Shown one piece after another: positions 1 to 4,834 of a DNA stretch of 6,273 nt. This stretch comes from Roseibacillus sp. Lineage in GTDB: Bacteria; Verrucomicrobiota; Verrucomicrobiia; Verrucomicrobiales; Akkermansiaceae. Every line of letters begins with the position of its first letter. The stretch's first letter is position 1. The position numbers and the translations under genes are program-made. The notes under the pieces were generated by a model. That model did not search any database, was not told the origin of the DNA, and saw only the letters and a list, made by a program, of their open reading frames with translations. The stretch lies in assembly GCA_002729275.1 (NCBI GenBank), contig PBTP01000085.1, positions 9,827 to 16,099 on the forward strand, read 5' to 3'.

Positions 1-1301
1 TGGCCGCCCGCGGAACACGTTTTACGCGAGCTTACTGCCAGGGAACCTACTGTGGCCCTTCCCGCGCTTCCTTTATGTCGGGATACTATCCTCATGCCAC
101 CGGGGAACTCGGTTACCGCAATCCCCGGCCGCGAATCGGAACCCGTGCAACATGGTCACAGCACTTCATGACCAACGGCTACCACGCCACTCGTGTGAGC
201 AAGATTTACCATATGGGGGTCCCTGGCGGGATCGAGAGCGGGGGGCACGGAGCCGACGACGACCTTTCATGGAATGAACGCTTCAACAGCCCCGGTCCGG
301 AGTGGAAGGCCAAAGGCGATGGAGAAACGCTCCAGAACAACCCTGAAGGGAAAAAGCCCGCGGTGGGAGGCAACACCTTCGTTGTGGTGGAAGCCGATGG
401 CGACGACCTCGTGCACTCTGACGGCAAGACCGCGGCCAAGGCCTGTCAACTCATTACCGAGCGGAAGCACTCCAAGAAACCGTTCTGGCTCGGAGTGGGA
501 TTCGTCCGTCCGCACGTTCCCTTCGTCGCCCCTCGGCCCTACTACAAACCGTTCCTTCCCTACAGCAAGATGATCCTGCCCTCCAAGGTTAAGGACGACT
601 GGAAAGACATACCCCCGGCCGGCATCAACTACTGCACGAGCACAAATATGAAAATGGACCTCCGCCGACAACGGAAGGCTATCGGCGGATACTACGCCTC
701 GGTCGCCTACATGGATGCTCAGGTAGGCAAGGTTCTTGATGCGCTGGACCAGTCCGGGCTTACCAAGAAAACCATCATTATCTTTACCAGCGACCACGGC
801 TTTCACCTCGGCGAGCACGACTTCTGGGCCAAAGTCAGCCTGCGAGATGAGTCTGCCGGTGTACCTCTCATTATCTGCGTTCCCGGTAAAAAGCCCGCGG
901 TATGCCACTCCTTTGTCGAGCTACTCGACCTCTATCCTACTACCGCCGCCCTTTGCGGCCTCAAGGTGCCGGAGCGTCTCCAGGGGAAGGATATTTCCCA
1001 GATGCTCGACGACCCAGGGCACGAGGTGCGGAAGGATGCTTTTTGCGTGGCACCCATGCGAAAGGGATTTCTCCTCCGGAACCGGGACTGGGCTTACCTG
1101 CAGTATGGCGAGGAAGCCAAGGGAGGTCGGGAATTATTCAACATGGTGAAGGACCCTGGACAATTCACTAACCTTGCTGGCGAAGCTTCACATGCGGATA
1201 TTACCCGGACATTCCAAGATCGCCTTGCCGAAAAACTGAAGGCAGTCCGCACAAACGATCTGGAAATTTCCTACAAAGGGCCTGGCACCCGTAAAAACTA
1301 A
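1..1301 (+). CDS. Type I sulfatase, iduronate-2-sulfatase-like (5' partial)
   Basis: Arylsulfatase-superfamily hydrolase that would remove sulfate esters, probably from sulfated polysaccharides. The frame is open from base 3 and runs 432 codons to TAA at 1299-1301. The signature C-G-P-S-R lies at 51-65 and continues A-S-F-M-S-G. Its Cys (51-53) is the residue converted to formylglycine in this family, so the ATG at 75 is internal and the real start, the N-terminal metal-binding Asp pair and any signal peptide lie off the left edge. Other active-site marks are S-K-I-Y-H (Lys at 201, His at 210), R-P-H-V-P-F (His at 513), S-D-H-G (metal-binding Asp at 792) and H-L-G-E-H-D-F-W-A-K (Lys at 831). 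The C-terminal D-P-G-Q-F-T-N-L-A region is also typical. Roughly 60-80 residues appear to be missing compared with usual family lengths. The order and spacing resemble the iduronate-2-sulfatase branch common in marine Planctomycetes and Verrucomicrobia. The exact substrate cannot be told. No activating enzyme (FGE or anSME) is in the window. Confidence 0.93.
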   Translation, partial: AARGTRFTRAYCQGTYCGPSRASFMSGYYPHATGELGYRNPRPRIGTRATWSQHFMTNGYHATRVSKIYHMGVPGGIESGGHGADDDLSWNERFNSPGPEWKAKGDGETLQNNPEGKKPAVGGNTFVVVEADGDDLVHSDGKTAAKACQLITERKHSKKPFWLGVGFVRPHVPFVAPRPYYKPFLPYSKMILPSKVKDDWKDIPPAGINYCTSTNMKMDLRRQRKAIGGYYASVAYMDAQVGKVLDALDQSGLTKKTIIIFTSDHGFHLGEHDFWAKVSLRDESAGVPLIICVPGKKPAVCHSFVELLDLYPTTAALCGLKVPERLQGKDISQMLDDPGHEVRKDAFCVAPMRKGFLLRNRDWAYLQYGEEAKGGRELFNMVKDPGQFTNLAGEASHADITRTFQDRLAEKLKAVRTNDLEISYKGPGTRKN

Positions 1302-1344
1302 ACCCTGTCTCGCCAAGAGGCCGAAATCGGTTCCCGGTCGCTTC

Positions 1345-1373
1345 TTGCTCCCGGATTTCATCCTGCCTAGACT
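1345..1373 (+). promoter_or_regulatory. Weak candidate sigma70-type promoter for the NYN gene
   Basis: TTGCTC at 1345-1350 and TAGACT at 1368-1373 are separated by exactly 17 bp and lie in the 110-bp gap between the sulfatase stop and the NYN start. The -10 element keeps the key A at position 2 and T at position 6. The -35 element matches only its first three bases. A start site about 7 nt downstream would give a leader of about 30 nt. This is a weak match that could occur by chance. Confidence 0.2.
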
Positions 1374-1411
1374 CTGCCATCACAACTTCTCTCAATGACC
1401 CAAATGCCACC

Positions 1412-2194
1412 ATGGCGGTTTTTCTCGATTTGGAGAATATCGCCATTGGCGCCCGCGATGCCCGCTATCCAACCTTCTCGATTACAAAAGTCTTTGAACG
1501 CCTGTTCTTACGGGGGCACATCGTCCTGAAAAAGGCTTACTGCGACTTCTCGCGGTTCAAGGAATTCAAACGCGATCTTCACGATGCCGCCTTTGAATTG
1601 ATTGAAATTCCTCACTTCCGACAGTCCGGCAAGAACTCTGCCGATATCCGAATGGTGGTCGACGCTCTGGACCTCTGCTACACCAAAAGCCACGTCGATA
1701 CCTTCGTGATCATTTCAGGGGACTCAGATTTTTCGCCTCTCGTCAGCAAGCTTCGCGAAAACGCAAAGACTGTAATCGGGGTCGGGGTTAAGAACTCAAG
1801 CTCGGATCTCTTCATCAAGAATTGTGACGAATTTATCTACTACGACGATCTCGTCCGCAAATCACCTGCCAAGAAGGCCACCCAGAAAAAGGTTGCCAGA
1901 AAGGTCGCTAAGAAGAAAACCGCAGGCAGAAAACCCTCAGACGGGCCCACTACTGAGGAGGCACTGGAACAGGTCGCAGCCACCTTCGAGGCCCTCCTTG
2001 AAGAAAGAGGCAACGACGAGGCTATCTGGGGTTCCATGATCAAACAGGCCCTCAAGCGCCGGAACCCCGGATTCAATGAGCGAGCCCACGGATTCCGGTC
2101 CTTCAATGAAGTTCTACTGGAAGCCGAAGAACACGACTTCCTGAAACTCGAGGCTGATGAGCGCTCCGGTGGATACACCGTTCACCCCGTCTGA
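1412..2194 (+). CDS. NYN-domain (PIN-like) nuclease with C-terminal OST-HTH/LOTUS-like domain
   Basis: Protein of 260 aa, likely cytoplasmic and acting on RNA. Residues 1-148 form a NYN/LabA-type PIN-like fold. It opens with M-A-V-F-L-D-L-E-N (Asp6, Asn9), has N-S-A-D-I-R-M-V-V-D-A-L at 75-86 (Asp78, Asp84), and has I-S-G-D-S-D-F-S-P-L-V at 101-111 (Asp104, Asp106). These acidic residues are the usual Mg2+ ligands of NYN nucleases, so the site looks intact. Residues 149-174 are a Lys/Ala-rich basic linker. Residues ~180-258 resemble an OST-HTH/LOTUS winged helix, including G-S-M-I-K-Q-A-L-K, G-F-R-S-F-N-E-V-L and a final G-G-Y-T-V-H-P. In this family that domain is thought to bind RNA, including structured RNA. 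The ATG at 1412 is chosen because the first strand of the NYN fold begins right there. No Shine-Dalgarno sequence precedes it. It ends 15 bp from the convergent yebC-family stop. The RNA target is unknown. Confidence 0.9.
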   Translation: MAVFLDLENIAIGARDARYPTFSITKVFERLFLRGHIVLKKAYCDFSRFKEFKRDLHDAAFELIEIPHFRQSGKNSADIRMVVDALDLCYTKSHVDTFVIISGDSDFSPLVSKLRENAKTVIGVGVKNSSSDLFIKNCDEFIYYDDLVRKSPAKKATQKKVARKVAKKKTAGRKPSDGPTTEEALEQVAATFEALLEERGNDEAIWGSMIKQALKRRNPGFNERAHGFRSFNEVLLEAEEHDFLKLEADERSGGYTVHPV

Positions 2195-2209
2195 CCCTCG
2201 TCCCCGGAC

Positions 2210-2920
2210 TCAGGCAACGTTCGTATAAACGGCCTGCACGTCCTCATCATCCTCGAGCTTGTCGATGAGGGATTCAATCTCGTCCAGCTGGGCCTCGCTG
2301 AACTCTTGAGGGTTGTTGGAGATTCGCTGCAGACCGGCCCTGCTTAACTCGATGCCTAGCTCCTCGCAACCCTGCGAGAGAGAACCGAAATTGGTGAAAT
2401 CTCCATACAAGAAAACCGTCCCCTCATTCTCCTCCAGCTCCTCCAGCCCATGGTCAATGAGTTCGAGTTCAATTTCCTCAAGATCATGACCCTCCTTTTT
2501 CTCGAACTGAATCACGGTCTTGCGATCAAACAGAAACTGGAGTGAGCCACCGTTGAGCATTTCTCCCCCAGCCTTATTGATAGGAGTCCGCACGTTGGTG
2601 ATCGTCCGATTGGTGTTATCAGTCGCAGTTTCAATAAACAACATTACTCCGTGGGGGCCTTTGGCTTCATAGTTGACCTCCGAAATATCGGCCATGTCCT
2701 TACCTGCTGCCCGCTTGATCGCCGTCGCAATATTGTCCTTGGGCATGTTCTCCGCCTTGGCGTTGATGATCGCCGTGCGCAGCTTGGAATTACTGTCAGG
2801 ATCAGATCCGCCCTCCTTTGCCGCCATCGTGATGGTTCTCGCAAGCTTGGGGAAGACCTTCGACATCTTATCCCACCGCTTCTCCTTCGCGGCTCGCCGA
2901 TACTCAAATGCACGTCCCAT
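2210..2920 (-). CDS. yebC: YebC/PmpR/TACO1-family protein
   Basis: Protein of 236 aa covering the full YebC family length. Members have been described as DNA-binding regulators (PmpR) and as translation factors that help ribosomes through difficult sequences such as polyproline (YebC, mitochondrial TACO1). Which role applies here cannot be read from sequence. Diagnostic stretches are [18 protein letters not shown] at 21-38, D-P-D-S-N-S-K-L-R at 40-48, N-M-P-K-D-N-I at 58-64, T-D-N-T-N-R-T at 100-106, [10 protein letters not shown] at 125-134 and [13 protein letters not shown] at 222-234. The ATG at 2920 is chosen because M-G-R-A-F-E-Y-R-R is the recognised N-terminus of this subgroup. An in-frame TTG at 2959 would add 13 residues that do not look like the family. 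The N-terminus differs from the MAGHSKW form of E. coli. The 3' end converges on the NYN gene, with no room for a terminator in the gap. Confidence 0.95.
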   Translation of the reverse strand: MGRAFEYRRAAKEKRWDKMSKVFPKLARTITMAAKEGGSDPDSNSKLRTAIINAKAENMPKDNIATAIKRAAGKDMADISEVNYEAKGPHGVMLFIETATDNTNRTITNVRTPINKAGGEMLNGGSLQFLFDRKTVIQFEKKEGHDLEEIELELIDHGLEELEENEGTVFLYGDFTNFGSLSQGCEELGIELSRAGLQRISNNPQEFSEAQLDEIESLIDKLEDDEDVQAVYTNVA

Positions 2921-2930
2921 GGGTAAGAGT

Positions 2931-2959
2931 ATTCTGGGCGGCTTACCGCCCCATCTCAA
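2931..2959 (-). promoter_or_regulatory. Candidate yebC promoter with a palindrome in its spacer
   Basis: Read on the minus strand, TTGAGA (2959-2954, 5 of 6 matches to TTGACA) is followed after exactly 17 bp by CAGAAT (2936-2931, 4 of 6 to TATAAT, keeping the key A and T). A start about 7 nt downstream would fall only about 4 nt before the ATG at 2920. That predicts a nearly leaderless message and fits the absence of a Shine-Dalgarno sequence. The spacer contains the inverted repeat listed separately. The match is reasonable but unproven. Confidence 0.35.
2936..2951. repeat. Perfect inverted repeat GGGCGG-CTTA-CCGCCC
   Basis: A 6-bp GC-only stem with a 4-nt loop lies 15 bp upstream of the yebC-family ATG. 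It fills most of the spacer of the candidate promoter and shares one base with its -10 element. The position suits a repressor site or a distorting activator site acting on the spacer. If transcription starts further upstream, it would instead be a leader hairpin. The bases GGTAAG at 2922-2927 could pair with CTTACC at 2942-2947, giving an alternative and mutually exclusive fold in that case. Confidence 0.5.
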
Positions 2960-2963
2960 ACCA

Positions 2964-2978
2964 CAAATTCCAAATTTG
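2964..2978. repeat. Perfect palindrome CAAATT-CCA-AATTTG, operator-like
   Basis: A 6-bp AT-rich inverted repeat with a 3-bp spacer lies in the divergent gap between the yebC-family gene and the PLD gene. It ends 4 bp upstream of the candidate yebC -35 box, the place expected for an UP element or an activator dimer. It could also act on the divergent PLD gene. No regulator is identifiable. Confidence 0.4.
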
Positions 2979-3117
2979 CCGCCGAGAATTCAGGCTATCC
3001 CACCGCTTTTCAGAATAAGGCTGCTCTTGATAACACCTCATACTCGAAGAAATCCGCATATTCCTGATTTTCCTGTTTCGTCCACCGCCGATCCTGTGCA
3101 GACAAGAGCCCGCAGCC

Positions 3118-4257
3118 ATGAGCGAGAAATATCACCTCCTGCATCCTCCTCTGACCGGGCCATTTCCCCCCGAGCGAGTGGCAGAACCCACCTTTGACCT
3201 CATCATCAGGGAATTAGATCAGGTGCAGAAAAGCGCAGAAATTTTCATGTATGTCTGGCGCGCAGATCAATCCGGCATGCGGGTGGGGCAAGCGGTTCTC
3301 GCAGCTGCTGAGCGCGGCGTGAAGATTCGTATCATCAAGGATATCGGAGCAATCATGTGCGAGGTTATCGAAATGAACCGTAAACCTTTTTTTCCCCGAA
3401 AAATTCCACTCCTCAAGCAAATCATCTACAAGCTCATCGGACGCAGCTTCCCCGATACCTTCGTGGAGGACGACCATGACCAGTCCTTAGGTGCCGACCT
3501 CCTTAACCACCCCAACGTCACAGTCGAGTGGGTCAACAAAACCCATACCAAGTATTACATCTTTGATGAACGCCTCCTCGTCACCGGGAGTATCAATATC
3601 GAAGACCGGCATCAGAACTACTTTGATTACATGGTCGCGCTCGACGACCCTCAGCTTGTCCGGAGACTTCGCGCCAGAATGCAGGGCGATGTTACTTTTG
3701 ACCTGGAGCGAAATATCGAGTTCCTCTGCAACTCCCATCACTCAACGGGCGAATCTTCTTTTGAGATTAAACCTGCCGTCCTAGGCCTTATCAGGGAGGC
3801 CAAGAAATCCATCTATATCGAGGTCGCCTATCTTGGAGATCCTGAATTTTCGGATGCCCTCGTGGAGGCTGCTGCTCGGGGAATCCACATAACGATACTC
3901 TTCTCCAGAGAAGCCAATATTGGTAACGACGTGAACTACTGGGCTATCCACGACCTCTACAGCCGAGCTTCTGTCGAAGTCTATCTCACGGACACTATGA
4001 TCCACGCCAAGCTGCTGCTCTTTGATGATGAGCTGGTGTTCACGGGATCGTGTAACATGAATATATTTTCGCTCCAGAAAGCCGCCGAGCTGAACCTTCT
4101 CATCCAGAACGAGCCCGTCATCATAGAGAATATCAAGTCCCTGATCGCTAAGCGGGTTGCCTCCAGCGTGAAGGTGAACTCGGGCGAGGAGTTGGCCGGA
4201 TTCAATCCACTGATTGCCTCCTTGCAGCAGCTTCACCAGAAGTTGAATCCAAATTAG
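3118..4257 (+). CDS. Phospholipase D superfamily protein, cardiolipin synthase-like, two HKD motifs
   Basis: Protein of 379 aa with two PLD half-domains, each with an intact active-site motif. The first is H-T-K-Y-Y-I-F-D (His143, Lys145, Asp150) followed by G-S-I-N at 157-160. The second is H-A-K-L-L-L-F-D (His296, Lys298, Asp303) followed by G-S-C-N at 310-313. The paired histidines normally give a phosphatidyl- or phosphodiester-transfer reaction through a covalent phosphohistidine. Conserved context such as A-A-E-R-G-V-K-I-R-I-I (62-72) and A-A-A-R-G-I-H-I-T-I-L (251-261) marks the repeat. The best guess is a phospholipid synthase or phospholipase related to cardiolipin synthases. A nuclease or unrelated phosphodiesterase role cannot be excluded. 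There is no signal peptide or transmembrane helix, unlike ClsA-type enzymes. Residues ~85-130 form a loop before HKD1 with a basic, hydrophobic part (F-F-P-R-K-I-P-L-L-K-Q-I-I-Y-K) that could touch membranes. The start ATG has only a weak AAGAG upstream. The gene is divergent from the yebC-family gene. Confidence 0.9.
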   Translation: MSEKYHLLHPPLTGPFPPERVAEPTFDLIIRELDQVQKSAEIFMYVWRADQSGMRVGQAVLAAAERGVKIRIIKDIGAIMCEVIEMNRKPFFPRKIPLLKQIIYKLIGRSFPDTFVEDDHDQSLGADLLNHPNVTVEWVNKTHTKYYIFDERLLVTGSINIEDRHQNYFDYMVALDDPQLVRRLRARMQGDVTFDLERNIEFLCNSHHSTGESSFEIKPAVLGLIREAKKSIYIEVAYLGDPEFSDALVEAAARGIHITILFSREANIGNDVNYWAIHDLYSRASVEVYLTDTMIHAKLLLFDDELVFTGSCNMNIFSLQKAAELNLLIQNEPVIIENIKSLIAKRVASSVKVNSGEELAGFNPLIASLQQLHQKLNPN

Positions 4258-4334
4258 GGTGTTCAGAAAAGACCCTTCGCTGTAGACAAAGGAACTTCGA
4301 CAAATCTGAATTTAATTCCGACCGACTACTGAAC

Positions 4335-4781
4335 ATGAGCTCCCACCCCATAACCCTCTCTTGGAACCGCGACGACAAGGACTTCGGATACAAGAGCTAC
4401 TCGCGTGATCACGACCTTGATTTTGGACACGGAGTTTCTATCAGGGCCTCCGCCGCTGCAGATTACCTCGGCACAGCTGAAATGCCTGACCCCGAGCAGG
4501 CCTTTGTCGCTTCTCTCTCAAGCTGCCATATGCTGACCTTCCTCGCCTTGGCTTCCCTCCAGAATCTTACCCTCGAGAGCTATGTGGACAAGGCGGTTGG
4601 ATTTCTCGAAAAGGGTGAAAGTGGAAAACCCGTTCTGGCGAGGGTTGAGCTGCATCCTGAAACCGTATGGGCAGAGGGCATCACGGTCTCAGCCGAAAAG
4701 CTTGAAGAGCTGCACCATAAGGCACATCAAGAGTGCTTCCTTGCCAATTCGGTAACCACCAAGATCACAACTGTGCTGTAG
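4335..4781 (+). CDS. OsmC/Ohr-family protein (thiol peroxidase-like)
   Basis: Protein of 148 aa, the usual length for the family. Members are cytoplasmic dimers that reduce organic or lipid hydroperoxides with a reactive cysteine pair. Both expected cysteines are present: Cys64 in the helix L-S-S-C-H-M-L-T-F-L, and Cys134 in H-Q-E-C-F-L-A-N-S-V. P-D-P-E-Q-A-F (51-57) contains the conserved Glu55 before the central helix. The N-terminal S-Y-S-R-D-H motif and the S-S-C-H-M-L-T-F-L-A-L pattern place it with generic 'OsmC family protein' entries rather than with classic Ohr or OsmC. It therefore gets no gene symbol. It lies 77 bp downstream of the PLD gene on the same strand and could be cotranscribed with it. 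The gap holds an AT-rich stretch with TAGACA (4283) and TTTAAT (4311), but their 22-bp spacing is too long for a standard promoter. No Shine-Dalgarno sequence is visible before the ATG. A link between lipid remodelling and lipid-peroxide defence is only an inference. Confidence 0.88.
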   Translation: MSSHPITLSWNRDDKDFGYKSYSRDHDLDFGHGVSIRASAAADYLGTAEMPDPEQAFVASLSSCHMLTFLALASLQNLTLESYVDKAVGFLEKGESGKPVLARVELHPETVWAEGITVSAEKLEELHHKAHQECFLANSVTTKITTVL

Positions 4782-4789
4782 CTGTCGAG

Positions 4790-4831
4790 TGGGTGCCCAT
4801 TTCATTCCTCCAAAGGATGTTGAGGGACCCA
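4790..4831. terminator. Long interrupted hairpin between convergent genes, possible bidirectional terminator
   Basis: The outer arms TGGGTgCCC (4790-4798) and GGGACCCA (4824-4831) pair over 8 bp with one bulged G. A four-by-four internal loop follows. The inner arms CATtCC (4803-4808) and GGATG (4815-4819) add 5 bp with one bulged T, closing a 6-nt loop. The element fills most of the 53-bp gap and ends 3 bp short of the SNF2 stop codon. There is no T-tract on either side, so it is not a canonical intrinsic terminator. A role in transcript ends or 3'-end protection is inferred from position. Confidence 0.4.
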
Positions 4832-4834
4832 AGC

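Noticed and set aside
267..908. A 213-codon open frame on the minus strand opposite the sulfatase
   Set aside because: It lies wholly inside a gene with clear sulfatase motifs, its translation shows no recognisable domain, and long antisense frames are a common by-product of codon bias in GC-rich genes.
1323..1359. GAAATC and GATTTC arms downstream of the sulfatase stop, as a possible terminator
   Set aside because: The stem is only 6 bp around a loop of about 25 nt, with no T-tract, so it is too weak to call.
1406..1415. GCCACCATGG, an exact match to the vertebrate Kozak context at the NYN start
   Set aside because: All surrounding genes are bacterial in type and arrangement. A 10-base match is best explained by chance, not by eukaryotic origin or a vector.
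2673..3197. A 174-codon plus-strand open frame crossing from yebC into the PLD start
   Set aside because: It is antisense to the conserved N-terminal part of the YebC-family protein, overlaps the PLD gene in another frame, and its translation has low-complexity, non-family character.
3781..4236. A 151-codon minus-strand open frame opposite the second PLD half
   Set aside because: The plus strand encodes HKD2 here with intact catalytic residues. The antisense product has no recognisable motif.
4256..4276. AGGGT and ACCCT arms at the PLD stop, as a possible terminator
   Set aside because: It has 5 bp plus two weak A-T pairs after a mismatch, overlaps the stop codon and is not followed by a T-tract.
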